From VRUE01 sp963703335 (GTDB lineage: Bacteria; Actinomycetota; Thermoleophilia; Solirubrobacterales; 70-9), in NCBI GenBank assembly GCA_963703335.1, contig OY969812.1, forward strand, positions 2,542,001 to 2,606,000: DNA of 64,000 nt. Direction: 5' to 3'. Each line of letters opens with the position of its first letter. Position 1 is the stretch's first letter. The position numbers and the translations under genes were made by a program. Below, in pieces: positions 1 to 8,568 of the stretch. The notes beneath the pieces are model-generated. The model was given only the letters and a program-made list of their open reading frames with translations, was not told the DNA's origin and did not search any database.

Positions 1-1
1 C

Positions 2-739
2 GAAGCGGTGCTGACCGACTTCACCCGGATTGCGGCGGAGACGCGGATCAATCTCGCCGTGATCGATCCGACCTCCGGTGAGCAGACCGAGATCAACGAG
101 CGCGGTCCGGCCGTCAGCGCCGAGGAGGTCAAGACCTTCGTCACCCGCCTCGGCTACCTGGCCGACGGCGCCAAGCTCTGCGTCCTTGCGGGAACGCTGC
201 CGCCCGGGGCTGGCGACGATCTATACGCCCGCCTGGTCAAGGACCTGAGCGAACGCGGCGTGCCGGTGGTGCTCGATGCCGAGGGGGAGGCGATGCTTGC
301 CGGCCTGCGCGCCGGCGCCTCGATCGTGACCCCGAACGAGCGCGAGGCCGAGGAGCTCGTCGGCCAGGAGTTTGCCGACCGCGACGACCTCGTCCAGGGC
401 CTCGCTGAGCTGGTCCGCCTCGGGGCCGGAGAGGCGGCAATCACCCGGCCGGATGGTTGCGTGGCCGCGGTTGGCGAAGGAAACGAGCGGCGCTTTCTCG
501 AGGTTCGCACCGAGCCGCTCGACCCCGTTTCCACGGTGGGATCGGGCGATGCCTTCCTGGCCGGCTACGTGGCGGCGCGCTATGACGGCAGGCCGACCGA
601 CGAGTGCCTTGCTTACGGCGTTGCCTGCGGAGCGGAGTCGACCCAGCATTTCGGCGCCGGCAGCGTCGACCGCAACCAGGTCGAGCGCCTGCTCGGTGAG
701 GTCCACGTCCAGGATTTGGAGGTCCCCGCAGAAGTGTAG
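2..739 (+). CDS. PfkB-family sugar kinase, 1-phosphofructokinase-like (5' truncated)
   Basis: The reading frame is open from base 2, so the N-terminal part (about 70 residues) lies outside the window. What remains is the ATP-binding half of a ribokinase/PfkB-fold kinase. It has TPNEREAEEL in the middle and the family anion-hole and catalytic signature STVGSGDAFLAGY near residue 180 of the visible part, whose Asp is the catalytic base. The closest subfamily by these motifs is the 1-phosphofructokinase/tagatose-6-phosphate kinase group, which phosphorylates a sugar phosphate in the cytoplasm. The exact substrate cannot be read without the N-terminal lid. It is followed 33 nt later by guaB3. Confidence 0.85.
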   Translation, partial: EAVLTDFTRIAAETRINLAVIDPTSGEQTEINERGPAVSAEEVKTFVTRLGYLADGAKLCVLAGTLPPGAGDDLYARLVKDLSERGVPVVLDAEGEAMLAGLRAGASIVTPNEREAEELVGQEFADRDDLVQGLAELVRLGAGEAAITRPDGCVAAVGEGNERRFLEVRTEPLDPVSTVGSGDAFLAGYVAARYDGRPTDECLAYGVACGAESTQHFGAGSVDRNQVERLLGEVHVQDLEVPAEV

Positions 740-772
740 GCTGGGTTCTCAACGCCACCCTGGAGGACCAAC

Positions 773-1978
773 TTGGAGATCGACATCGGTCGAGGCAAGA
801 AGGGGCGGCGCGCTTACGGATTCGATGACATCGCGATCGTTCCGTCGCGCCGCACCCGCGATCCCGACGACATTGACATCAGCTGGACGCTCGGCCCCTA
901 TCGCTTCGAGCTGCCGCTTGTCGCTTCGGCGATGGACGGCGTAGTAAGCCCCGACACCGCTGTGCTCGTCAACGAGCTAGGCGGCCTAGGAGTGCTCAAC
1001 CTGGAGGGGATCTGGACTCGCTTCGAGGACGCCGAGGAGCGGTTGGAGCAGATCGCCGCCGCGCCAAAGCACGAAGCGACGCGGCTGATGCAGGAGATCT
1101 ACACCGAGCCGGTCAAGTCCGAGCTGATCGGCAGGCGGATCGCGGAGATCAAGGAGCGCGGCGCTGTTGCCTGCGGCTCGTTGACGCCGCAGAAAGTACG
1201 CGAGCACTACGAGATCGCGGTCGAGGCCGGGATCGACATCCTCGTCATCCAGGGCACCGTGATCTCCGCCGAACACGTCTCGACCACGGTTGAGCCGCTC
1301 AACCTGAAGGAGTTCATCGCCGAGGTACCGGTGCCAACGGTGGTTGGCGGCTGCGCCTCCTACTCGACCGGGCTTCACTTGATGCGGACTGGCGCGGTCG
1401 GCGTTTTGGTTGGCGTCGGCCCGGGCGCCGCCTGTACGACCCGCGGCGTGCTCGGCATCGGCGTTCCCCAGGCGACGGCGATCGCCGACGTCGCGGCCGC
1501 CCGCTCGCAGCACATGCTCGAGACCGGCGAGTACGTCAACGTGATCGCCGACGGCGGTATGCGCACCGGTGGCGATGTCTCGAAGGCGATTGCCTGCGGG
1601 GCCGACTCGGTCATGGTCGGCTCGCCGCTGGCCCGCGCCAAGGAGGCTCCGGGACGCGGCTTCCACTGGGGGATGGCGACCTTCCACCCCTCACTGCCCC
1701 GTGGCACTCGCGTCACGACCAAACAGGACGGGACAATGGAGGAGATCCTGCTCGGCCCGGCCCAAGAGAACGACGGCACCTTCAACCTGATGGGGGCGCT
1801 GAGAACCTCGATGGCCACCTGTGGCTATGAGGACATTCGCTCCTTCCAGCGGGCCGAGGTGATGGTGGCTCCCGCTCTGATGAGCGAGGGGAAGAAGCTG
1901 CAGAACGAGCAGGCTGTGGGCATGGGGTCGAACGGAAGGGCCGCTGTGGCGACTGGGGTTGCGGTTTCGGATGACTAG
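773..1978 (+). CDS. guaB3: GuaB3-type IMP dehydrogenase family protein
   Basis: 401 residues against roughly 490-500 for classical GuaB, because the paired CBS (Bateman) domain is absent and the TIM barrel is continuous. The catalytic loop GPGAACTTR carries the IMPDH nucleophile Cys221. GuaB-family enzymes oxidise IMP to XMP with NAD+; GuaB3 is the CBS-less subgroup known from actinobacteria and cyanobacteria. The start is TTG with a strong GGAGGA ribosome site at 762-767, five bases upstream. guaA follows, so XMP formation and amination sit together. Catalytic activity is inferred from the retained Cys and loop. Confidence 0.9.
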   Translation: MEIDIGRGKKGRRAYGFDDIAIVPSRRTRDPDDIDISWTLGPYRFELPLVASAMDGVVSPDTAVLVNELGGLGVLNLEGIWTRFEDAEERLEQIAAAPKHEATRLMQEIYTEPVKSELIGRRIAEIKERGAVACGSLTPQKVREHYEIAVEAGIDILVIQGTVISAEHVSTTVEPLNLKEFIAEVPVPTVVGGCASYSTGLHLMRTGAVGVLVGVGPGAACTTRGVLGIGVPQATAIADVAAARSQHMLETGEYVNVIADGGMRTGGDVSKAIACGADSVMVGSPLARAKEAPGRGFHWGMATFHPSLPRGTRVTTKQDGTMEEILLGPAQENDGTFNLMGALRTSMATCGYEDIRSFQRAEVMVAPALMSEGKKLQNEQAVGMGSNGRAAVATGVAVSDD

Positions 1979-2171
1979 AGACTCGGTCGCGCCGGGCCGG
2001 CGGGTCCTGTCGCCGATCTGGTGCCACCACCCCTGCGGTGCAGTAGCTCCTCGGGGCGGTCCCCCAGATCGACGCCACCCCCCGGCAGCGGCGTGAGCGA
2101 GGCACTGCTGAGATTCTGAAGCCACCGACTCCTCCGAGAGGGCTTCCGATGACGCGCATGCTGTCGAGGAG

Positions 2172-3695
2172 GTGCTTGTCCTTGATTTCGGGGGGCAGTA
2201 TTCGCAGCTGATTGCACGTCGAATTCGTGAATGCGGGGTTTTCGCCGAGCTGATGCCTTCTACGACTTCGATCGAGGTCATCAAGGAGAGGGCTCCCAAG
2301 GGGCTTGTGCTCTCGGGCGGGCCTGCATCCGTCTACGAGGTCGATGCGCCAGCGTTCCCGACCGAGCTGCTGGATCTGGAGATTCCCCTGCTGGGGATCT
2401 GTTACGGGATGCAGGCGATGGTCCAGGCGCTTGGCGGTCGGGTTGAGGCGGCGGAGGCGGGGGAGTTTGGGCGGACCGATTTGACGCTGAGGGATGGGGG
2501 TGGGCGGTTGCTGGGTGGGCTGCCCGAGGAGCAGCATTGCTGGATGAGCCATCGGGATGCCGTGTTCGAGCCGCCCGAGGGATTCACGGCGCTGGCTTCG
2601 AGCCCTGGTTCGCCGGTGGCCGCCTGCGAGTACCCCGACCGCGGCCTCTACGGCATCCAGTTCCATCCCGAGGTCGTCCACACGCCCTACGGCACCGAGA
2701 TCCTCACTCGCTTCCTGCGCGACGTCGCCGGTTGCGAGGAGCAATGGTCGCCGCAGTCGGTGATCGCCGAACAGGTGGCGAAGATCCAGGCGCAGGTGGG
2801 GGAGGGTCGGGTCATCTGCGGCCTCTCCGGCGGCGTCGATTCCTCGGTTGCGGCGCTGCTCGTCCACAAGGCGATCGGCGAGCAACTGACCTGCGTCTTC
2901 GTCGATCACGGCCTGATGCGGCTCAACGAGGCCGAGCAGGTCGTCGCCGCCTTCGAGCAGTTCGGCATCCCGCTCGTTCACGTCGAAGCCGAGCAGCGCT
3001 TCCTCGACAAGCTCGCCGGTCACGACGAGCCCGAGCGCAAGCGCAAGATCATCGGTGAGGAGTTCATCCGCGTCTTCGAGGAGGAGGCGGCGAAGCTCGA
3101 GGACGCCGCCTACCTGGTCCAGGGCACGCTCTACTCCGACGTGATCGAGTCCGGCGGCGGCCACAACGCCGCGACGATCAAGTCACATCACAACGTCGGC
3201 GGCCTGCCGGAGGACCTGGAGTTCGAGCTGGTCGAGCCGCTGCGGATGCTCTTCAAGGACGAGGTTCGTGCGGTCGGCGCCGAGCTCGGCCTGCCCGAGC
3301 GGATGGTCTGGCGCCAGCCCTTCCCAGGCCCCGGCCTGGCGATACGCATCGTCGGGGGAGAGGTGAACAAGGAACGCCTGGACATCCTCCGGGCCGCCGA
3401 CGCGATCCTGCAGGAGGAGATCCGCGCCGCTGACCTATACCGCCAGCTTTGGCAGTCCTTTTGCGTCCTGCCCGTGGTCCGTTCGGTCGGCGTGCAGGGA
3501 GACGGTCGCACCTACGCCTACCCGATCGTGATCCGCGCCGTCACCTCCGACGATGCGATGACCGCCGACTGGGCGCGCCTCCCCTACGACCTGCTCGAGC
3601 GGGTCTCGAACCGAATCATCAACGAGATCACCGACGTCAACCGCGTAGCGTTGGATATCTCCTCCAAGCCCCCCGCCACGATCGAGTGGGAGTAA
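2172..3695 (+). CDS. guaA: GMP synthase (glutamine-hydrolysing)
   Basis: Converts XMP to GMP with ATP and glutamine-derived ammonia. The N-terminal class I amidotransferase domain has the nucleophile in GICYGMQ (Cys77) and the His-Glu pair in QFHPEV. The ATP pyrophosphatase domain has the P-loop SGGVDS near residue 220. The C-terminal dimerisation domain ends SSKPPATIEWE as in the family. 507 residues is normal. The GTG start is the only ATG, GTG or TTG in this frame after an upstream stop at 2109-2111, but the AGGAGG motif directly abuts it, so the exact initiation point is slightly uncertain. The 190 nt before it show no riboswitch I recognise. Confidence 0.96.
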   Translation: MLVLDFGGQYSQLIARRIRECGVFAELMPSTTSIEVIKERAPKGLVLSGGPASVYEVDAPAFPTELLDLEIPLLGICYGMQAMVQALGGRVEAAEAGEFGRTDLTLRDGGGRLLGGLPEEQHCWMSHRDAVFEPPEGFTALASSPGSPVAACEYPDRGLYGIQFHPEVVHTPYGTEILTRFLRDVAGCEEQWSPQSVIAEQVAKIQAQVGEGRVICGLSGGVDSSVAALLVHKAIGEQLTCVFVDHGLMRLNEAEQVVAAFEQFGIPLVHVEAEQRFLDKLAGHDEPERKRKIIGEEFIRVFEEEAAKLEDAAYLVQGTLYSDVIESGGGHNAATIKSHHNVGGLPEDLEFELVEPLRMLFKDEVRAVGAELGLPERMVWRQPFPGPGLAIRIVGGEVNKERLDILRAADAILQEEIRAADLYRQLWQSFCVLPVVRSVGVQGDGRTYAYPIVIRAVTSDDAMTADWARLPYDLLERVSNRIINEITDVNRVALDISSKPPATIEWE

Positions 3696-3720
3696 TGACG
3701 GCCCAGGAGGCCGCCTGGCG

Positions 3721-3773
3721 GCGTCCTCGGGCTCCCACGATGCACCACATCGCGGGAGCCCTGCGTCCTTGCC
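3721..3773 (+). repeat. Hairpin element with GCGTCCT flanks (copy 1)
   Basis: GCGTCCTCGG on the left and TGCGTCCTTGCC on the right bracket an almost perfect hairpin: GGGCTCCC, then CGATG pairing with CATCG around a CACCA loop, then GGGAGCCC. Two further copies (36609-36661 and, inverted, 50138-50190) share the flanks but have unrelated stems. It lies just after guaA and could terminate its transcript, though there is no T-run. Confidence 0.6.
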
Positions 3774-3799
3774 AGCCGACCTCCTGACCTCGTCATTCC

Positions 3800-4651
3800 G
3801 TGTCCTTCGCGGTTTCGATCTCGGTTCTCGGCCTGGTGCAGGCGGCGCTTGTAGCGCTACCAGCGCCGCGACCGCGGCCCGCTTGGGTCGGCCGGCTGAG
3901 CAGCCCCTGGTGGGCGCTGGTCCCCGCGCTCTCGATCGTCGTCGTGATCGGTGCGATCGAAATCGCCCCGGGCTCGGCTGACGCGCTCACCTACATCGCC
4001 CTCGTGGCCGTGCCGCCTCTCGCTGCCTATGCGCTCGCCGAGTTGGTCCGAGTCCGTCTCAGCCCCCCATATACGTGGGTTGAGACGGACTCACTGGTCG
4101 CCCGCCCGGCTTGGCTGCTGCCGGCAGCGGTCGCGGCTGCACTCTTTGCGCTCGCCTGGGCCTCCTCCGGATCGCTGCTCGGCGAGGCCGCGGCGATGGC
4201 ACTCTCGGGGCTCGCGTGCGTGACTCTTGGCTGGCTGCTTGTCTGCGGTGTCCCGGCCAAGTGGCTGCGCCTCGGCGTCTACGCGATGGCGACGGTCGAC
4301 ACTTGGCTCGTCGCTTCGGACTTGCTCCAGGGCCCCAATGCGGTGCTCAGCACCGCCGCGCCAGCAGGCGACCTACCCCGCCTGCAGGCCGTCCATTTCG
4401 GCTCGGCCTTGATGGGATTCGGCGACCTCTTCGTTGCCGCGCTCGTCGGCTGCCTCCTCGCGGCCGACGGGACTGCGATCCGCCTATTTGGTGGAAGGCC
4501 TGCCAGTCGGCAGTGGGTGGCGGCGGCGCTGGTCGCGGTCCTCGCGCTCGCGTTCGACCTCCTTTTCTTTGCGGTCGACACCCTGCCGGCAACGGTGCCA
4601 GTCGCCATTGCCCTGGCGCTGGTGTCGCGCCGGGGCCAGCGTCAGCTGTAG
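3800..4651 (+). CDS. Polytopic membrane protein of unknown function
   Basis: About 283 residues forming roughly eight hydrophobic segments with short polar loops, starting at a GTG. I recognise no catalytic motif or named family. The longest polar stretch lies around residues 85-95, between hydrophobic blocks. The gene ends tail to tail with the M23 peptidase gene, overlapping it by 10 nt, so the two could affect each other's expression. The hairpin element at 3721-3773 separates it from guaA, suggesting its own transcription. Function is open. Confidence 0.7.
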   Translation: MSFAVSISVLGLVQAALVALPAPRPRPAWVGRLSSPWWALVPALSIVVVIGAIEIAPGSADALTYIALVAVPPLAAYALAELVRVRLSPPYTWVETDSLVARPAWLLPAAVAAALFALAWASSGSLLGEAAAMALSGLACVTLGWLLVCGVPAKWLRLGVYAMATVDTWLVASDLLQGPNAVLSTAAPAGDLPRLQAVHFGSALMGFGDLFVAALVGCLLAADGTAIRLFGGRPASRQWVAAALVAVLALAFDLLFFAVDTLPATVPVAIALALVSRRGQRQL

Positions 4652-5589
4652 GCGTCCCACTTTTCGAGGTACGGCAGCGGGTCGATCGGGCTGCCGCCCT
4701 CATACCAGCCGGGCGCTGTCCAGATCTCGAAGTGGAGGTGGCAGCCGGATGCATCGCCGGTGTCGCCGACGATGCCGATCGGTTGGCCGGTGCGGACCTG
4801 ATCGCCGGTATTCAGCGGCGAGGGTTCTGCCAAGTGGGCGTACATGAAGTCCAACGAGGTGCCCTTGCCGTCGATCACCACGTAGTTGCCAGCGGCGTAC
4901 TGGTAGCCGGAATACTGGACCGTGCCGCCTCGCGCCGCCACCAGGGGAACGCCGCAGTCGGCCATCGTGTCCTGTCCCTGGTGGGTATGGCCGGACCGCC
5001 CAGCGCCGAAGCGGCCGGCGCTGCCGCCGAATTCGTGTGGCCCGAGGATCGGGAAGGCGTAGCCGTAGAGGGCGAAGCCGAGGCTGAGCGGCTCGTTCGA
5101 AGCCGACGTCCGTGCGGCGAACTCAGTGCCGCCCTGCGGTCCGATGCGGAAGCTGTAGCGGCCGTTGCGGGCCGGGCGGCCTTCGCTTGTCGTGCCGTCC
5201 CAACGAATCCCCACTTCGATGTTGGGTTCGACGTCGTTGCGGTAGAAGCTGCGAGCCACTTCGCCGGCCGAGTTGACGACGTCGATCTGCAGGTCGTTCT
5301 GCTGCTGGGTGCTAGCGATCGAGAAGCGCAGACTCGGGTAGCGGAAGCCGTAGAAGAAGGATTTGCGCGGGGTCGCTTTGGCGGAGACGAGGCTGAGCGC
5401 GCCGGCGCTCGGTGCGTCGCTCGCGGGTGTGCCCGTGGGGCTGCCGGAGGCGGCCGGCGCCCCCGCGGCCGTGGGCGCGCCACCTGTGCTCGCTGAAGCG
5501 CCCGCAGCAAGGCAGAGCAGCAACAGCGTGACCGCTGCAATTGTGAACGACACTCCCGCCAACCAAGGCCGGGGCCTATGACTCGCCAC
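4642..5589 (-). CDS. Secreted M23-family metallopeptidase (LytM-like)
   Basis: 315 residues. An N-terminal signal peptide (hydrophobic stretch about 10-33) is followed by a Pro/Ala/Gly-rich linker, a beta-rich region at about 70-160 and a C-terminal LytM/peptidase M23 domain. Zinc ligands are visible as HTHQGQD and, near the end, HLHFE. M23 enzymes cut peptidoglycan cross-bridges outside the membrane, so a role in wall remodelling is likely. The leader carries a c-di-AMP riboswitch (5596-5748), the control known for wall hydrolase genes in actinobacteria. The gene is monocistronic and converges on 3800-4651. Confidence 0.9.
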   Translation of the reverse strand: MASHRPRPWLAGVSFTIAAVTLLLLCLAAGASASTGGAPTAAGAPAASGSPTGTPASDAPSAGALSLVSAKATPRKSFFYGFRYPSLRFSIASTQQQNDLQIDVVNSAGEVARSFYRNDVEPNIEVGIRWDGTTSEGRPARNGRYSFRIGPQGGTEFAARTSASNEPLSLGFALYGYAFPILGPHEFGGSAGRFGAGRSGHTHQGQDTMADCGVPLVAARGGTVQYSGYQYAAGNYVVIDGKGTSLDFMYAHLAEPSPLNTGDQVRTGQPIGIVGDTGDASGCHLHFEIWTAPGWYEGGSPIDPLPYLEKWDAYS

Positions 5590-5595
5590 GTGCCC

Positions 5596-5748
5596 TCTCT
5601 TTCGTTCGCCTACGGAGTTAGCTGTCGGGCTCGCGCTGAAAGAGATGCGCTACGACCTTTTCGGCCGATTCGCCCCTGGAACCTGCAACGGTTCCTGCGG
5701 TTCCTCCGCTCCCGGCCACCTGTGCGGCTGGGATTAGGCAGTTATTGG
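5596..5748 (-). promoter_or_regulatory. c-di-AMP riboswitch (ydaO-yuaA type)
   Basis: On the minus strand the leader of the M23 gene contains the conserved ydaO-yuaA blocks in order: GCCTAATCCCAGCC, a GGAGGAACCGC segment, GGGGCGAATCGG, then GAGCCCGACAGCTAACTC and CGTAGGCGA, closing with GAAAGAG, which pairs with CTCTTTC about 35 nt earlier. In actinobacteria these aptamers switch off wall hydrolase genes when c-di-AMP is high. The predicted transcript start falls at the aptamer's 5' edge. Boundaries are approximate. Confidence 0.88.
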
Positions 5749-5754
5749 CGCGGC

Positions 5755-5760
5755 AGTATA
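5755..5760 (-). promoter_or_regulatory. -10 box (TATACT) of the M23 peptidase transcript
   Basis: TATACT on the minus strand lies about seven bases upstream of the first conserved riboswitch nucleotides, so transcription would begin at about 5748 and include the whole aptamer. No clear -35 was seen. Confidence 0.5.
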
Positions 5761-5840
5761 TGTCCTCAGCCGGCGCCGAGGAATCAGACTGCGTTCGGCC
5801 TTGCCATATGCGGGCGACCCTGCCGTTGCCCGCAGTTCCC

Positions 5841-5846
5841 TATGAT
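5841..5846 (+). promoter_or_regulatory. -10 box (TATGAT) for rplM-rpsI
   Basis: TATGAT ends 11 nt before the rplM ATG and no Shine-Dalgarno sequence lies between, so the mRNA leader would be at most a few bases. This argues against an L13 leader-type autoregulatory RNA here. Confidence 0.5.
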
Positions 5847-5857
5847 CCCCCGCCGGA

Positions 5858-6292
5858 ATGAAGACCTATGTCGCTACACCCGCAAACCGCCAGCGCGACT
5901 GGTACGTCGTCGATGCTGAGGGCCAGACATTGGGCCGCCTGGCGACCCGCATCGCCGATGCCCTACGCGGCAAGCGCAAGCCGGAGTACACGCCTCACTG
6001 CGACACCGGCGACTTCATCGTCGTCATCAACGCGGAGAAGATCCACGTAACCGGCGACAAGCTGAACCAGAAGCGCTACTGGCGCCACAGCGGCTATCCC
6101 GGCGGGATCAAGTCGCGGACCCTGGCCGAGATGCTCGACCGCCGCCCTGAGGAGGTCATCCGCAAGGCCGTCAAGGGGATGCTGCCTCGCAACCGTCTCG
6201 CCCGCCAGCAGCTGACCAAGCTCAAGGTCTACGCCGGACCTGAGCATCCGCATGCGGCGCAACAGCCGAAACCGATGGAGATACAGACTTGA
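5858..6292 (+). CDS. rplM: 50S ribosomal protein L13
   Basis: 144 residues, the usual length. L13 signatures are visible: WYVVDAEGQTLGRLATRIA near the start, HCDTGDFIVVINAEKI in the middle and GMLPRNRLARQQL towards the end. It binds 23S rRNA early in large-subunit assembly. It overlaps rpsI by four bases (TTGA), the conserved L13-S9 pair with translational coupling. The start sits 11 nt after a -10 box, so the transcript is nearly leaderless. Confidence 0.98.
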   Translation: MKTYVATPANRQRDWYVVDAEGQTLGRLATRIADALRGKRKPEYTPHCDTGDFIVVINAEKIHVTGDKLNQKRYWRHSGYPGGIKSRTLAEMLDRRPEEVIRKAVKGMLPRNRLARQQLTKLKVYAGPEHPHAAQQPKPMEIQT

Positions 6293-7212
6293 TCGACGAC
6301 GAGACGCAGGACAACTCAGAGCAGCAGGAGCCCGAGGGCGTGGAGGAGACTCCGGCTGAGGGTTCAGACGCCGGGGCCGCGGGTCCTGTCGCCGAGGGTG
6401 ACCCGTCGTCCTCGCAAGCTGCGGGCGACGTCCCACCCTCGACACCACCCGCGGACGAGGCGTCGGAGGCCGCTGACGAGACCCCCGCGGCCGAGGGAGA
6501 TGCCGCTCAGGAGTCTGTTGCGGAGGAGCCTGTAGCCGAGGAGTCGGCAGACGAGGTCCCTGCCGCTGAGGAGCCCGTTGCGGAGGAGGCTGCACCCGCG
6601 GCTGAGGAGAAGAAGCCTGCGGCTGAGGAGAAGAAAAAGGACGTCATTCCTGGCGCCGATCTTGAGCCGATTGCGGTTGAGACCACGGAGCGGCCGCTTA
6701 GTGCTGAGGAGCGGGCTCGCAAGGAAGCTGAAGAAGAGGAGCGGGCAAAGCGGGAGGCTGAGCTGGTCGGCGAGGGCGAGGAGGAGCCGAGTGCGGCCAG
6801 CCGTGCGCCGGCGAAGATGGAGGGCGATGCTCGCTACCTCGCCACCGGCAAGCGCAAGACTTCGATCGCCCGCGTGACCCTGCTGCCCGGCAGCGGGAAA
6901 ATCGAGATCAACAAGCGGGCGCTGGAGGAGTTCTTCCCGCGGCCCCTGCACCAGACGATGGCCCGCCAGCCGCTGACGATCACCGGCTACGACGGCAGCG
7001 TCGACGTACGCGTGCGCGTCCATGGCGGCGGCATCAGCGGCCAGGCCGGCGCGGTGCGCCACGGCATCGCCCGGGCGCTCACCGAGGTCGATCCGGAGCT
7101 GCGCGGCGAGCTCAAGCGCCGTGGCTTCCTGACCCGCGACGCGCGGGCCAAGGAGCGCAAGAAGGCCGGCCTCAAGAAGGCGCGCAAGCGGCCGCAGTTC
7201 TCCAAGCGTTAG
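6289..7212 (+). CDS. rpsI: 30S ribosomal protein S9 with a ~176-residue acidic N-terminal extension
   Basis: The C-terminal ~130 residues are a complete S9: RYLATGKRKTSIARV from about residue 182, HGGGISGQAGA and the basic tail KKARKRPQFSKR. In front are about 176 residues rich in Glu, Ala and Pro (repeats such as PAAEEPVAEE), turning into a charged helix-like segment at 138-160. S9 is normally 130-170 residues. The TTG start overlaps the rplM stop, the expected coupling point. The first in-frame ATG, at 6817, would give a normal-sized S9, so initiation there is an alternative, but the upstream frame stays open and strongly biased, which favours real coding. Confidence 0.9.
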   Translation: MIDDETQDNSEQQEPEGVEETPAEGSDAGAAGPVAEGDPSSSQAAGDVPPSTPPADEASEAADETPAAEGDAAQESVAEEPVAEESADEVPAAEEPVAEEAAPAAEEKKPAAEEKKKDVIPGADLEPIAVETTERPLSAEERARKEAEEEERAKREAELVGEGEEEPSAASRAPAKMEGDARYLATGKRKTSIARVTLLPGSGKIEINKRALEEFFPRPLHQTMARQPLTITGYDGSVDVRVRVHGGGISGQAGAVRHGIARALTEVDPELRGELKRRGFLTRDARAKERKKAGLKKARKRPQFSKR

Positions 7213-7222
7213 GCCCGCGGGA

Positions 7223-8536
7223 GTGACGACGGGGCGCAAGCTCTTCGGCACCGATGGGGTCCGAGGAGAGGCTGGAACCTTGCTCACCGCCGAGCTCGCC
7301 ACCGCGCTCGGTCGGGCGGCTGCCAGCTCGCTGGACTCTCCCCGACCGCAGGTTCTGATCGTCCGCGACACCCGCGAGTCGGGCCCAATGCTCGAGTCTG
7401 CCCTCGCTGCCGGAGTCGCGGCGGCGGGTGGCGATGCCCTGCTCGGCGGCGTGCTGCCCACCCCCGCCGCCGCCATCCTGGTCAAGCGACTCGGTCTCGA
7501 CCTTGCCGCGGTTGTCTCCGCTTCGCACAATCCCTACCGGGACAACGGCATCAAGTTCTTCTCGGGCCTGGGCACGAAGCTCGACGACGCAGCGGAGGCC
7601 CGAATCGAGGCCCTGCTCGACGCCGAGCAGGCGAGCGGCGAGCCCGGCCATGTGCGCGAGCTGAACGGCGGACTCGAGGACTACCTGCGGGCGCTGCAAG
7701 CCGCTTTTCCGCTCGACCTCTCCGGTCGTCGCGTGATGCTCGACTGCGCCAACGGCGCCACCTTCCGCGCCGCCCCGGCGATCTTCGAGCGCCTGGGGGC
7801 GACGGTCGAGGTCGTGGGCGCCGATCCAGACGGGCGCAACATCAACGCGGGCTGCGGCTCGACCCACCTCGACCGCATCGCCGGGGCCATCGTCGCCTCC
7901 GAGGCGACGATCGGCTTTGCCTTCGACGGCGACGGCGATCGCGTCCTTGCTGTTGACGGGAGTGGGAGAACCCACGACGGCGACGAGCTGATCGCCCTGG
8001 TGGCCCGTGGGATGGCTGATCGCAGGGAACTCGACGGTGGCGTCGCAGTCACTGTGATGAGCAACTACGGCTTCCACCAGGCGATGGAGGCGGCCGGCAT
8101 CGAGGTCGCGATTACCGCGGTGGGCGACCGCTACGTGCTCGACGAACTGCGCGAGCGCCGCTGGACCTTCGGGGGCGAGCAGTCGGGCCACATCATCGAC
8201 ACTCGCTTCGTCGCCACCGGCGACGGCATCGCTGCAGCGCTGGCGACTATGCGGGAGCTTGGCGGCGGCGACCTTGCCGAGCTGGCGCCGATGGAGAAGC
8301 TGCCGCAGACGCTGGTCAACGTCGAGGTTGCCGATCGCGAGGCGATCGCTGGCGCAACGGCGGTTTGGGAGGCGGTCGAGCGCGAGAGCGCGGCGCTAGA
8401 GGGTCGCGGTCGCGTTCTCCTGCGCCCCTCCGGTACCGAGCCGCTGGTGCGGGTGATGGCCGAGGCGCCGAGCGCCGAGGAGGCCGAGGCCGTCTGCGAG
8501 CGGCTTGTCAGCCTGGTCCGCCAAGAGTTGGCCTGA
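7223..8536 (+). CDS. glmM: Phosphoglucosamine mutase
   Basis: Interconverts glucosamine-6-phosphate and glucosamine-1-phosphate on the route to UDP-GlcNAc. 437 residues. The phosphorylated active-site serine is Ser101 in VSASHNPYRDNG, the metal loop is DGDGDR near residue 236, and the C-terminal phosphate-binding loop is RPSGTEPLVRVM. The N-terminus FGTDGVRG is typical of GlmM. GTG start, 10 nt after rpsI. It is followed by glmS, so two consecutive steps of amino-sugar synthesis are co-located. Confidence 0.96.
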   Translation: MTTGRKLFGTDGVRGEAGTLLTAELATALGRAAASSLDSPRPQVLIVRDTRESGPMLESALAAGVAAAGGDALLGGVLPTPAAAILVKRLGLDLAAVVSASHNPYRDNGIKFFSGLGTKLDDAAEARIEALLDAEQASGEPGHVRELNGGLEDYLRALQAAFPLDLSGRRVMLDCANGATFRAAPAIFERLGATVEVVGADPDGRNINAGCGSTHLDRIAGAIVASEATIGFAFDGDGDRVLAVDGSGRTHDGDELIALVARGMADRRELDGGVAVTVMSNYGFHQAMEAAGIEVAITAVGDRYVLDELRERRWTFGGEQSGHIIDTRFVATGDGIAAALATMRELGGGDLAELAPMEKLPQTLVNVEVADREAIAGATAVWEAVERESAALEGRGRVLLRPSGTEPLVRVMAEAPSAEEAEAVCERLVSLVRQELA

Positions 8537-8568
8537 CCCCGCGGGTCTCTACCCTTCGTCGCCTCCTT

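Noticed and set aside
1979..2171. Purine riboswitch ahead of guaA
   Set aside because: No match to the conserved purine aptamer loops; only GC-rich, weakly paired sequence is seen.
8365..8568. Upstream in-frame start for glmS
   Set aside because: The enzyme needs Cys2 at its N-terminus; only ATG 8569 gives MCGIVGY, and the extension lies inside glmM.
8537..8568. glmS ribozyme upstream of glmS
   Set aside because: Only 32 nt separate glmM and glmS, far too few for the ribozyme.
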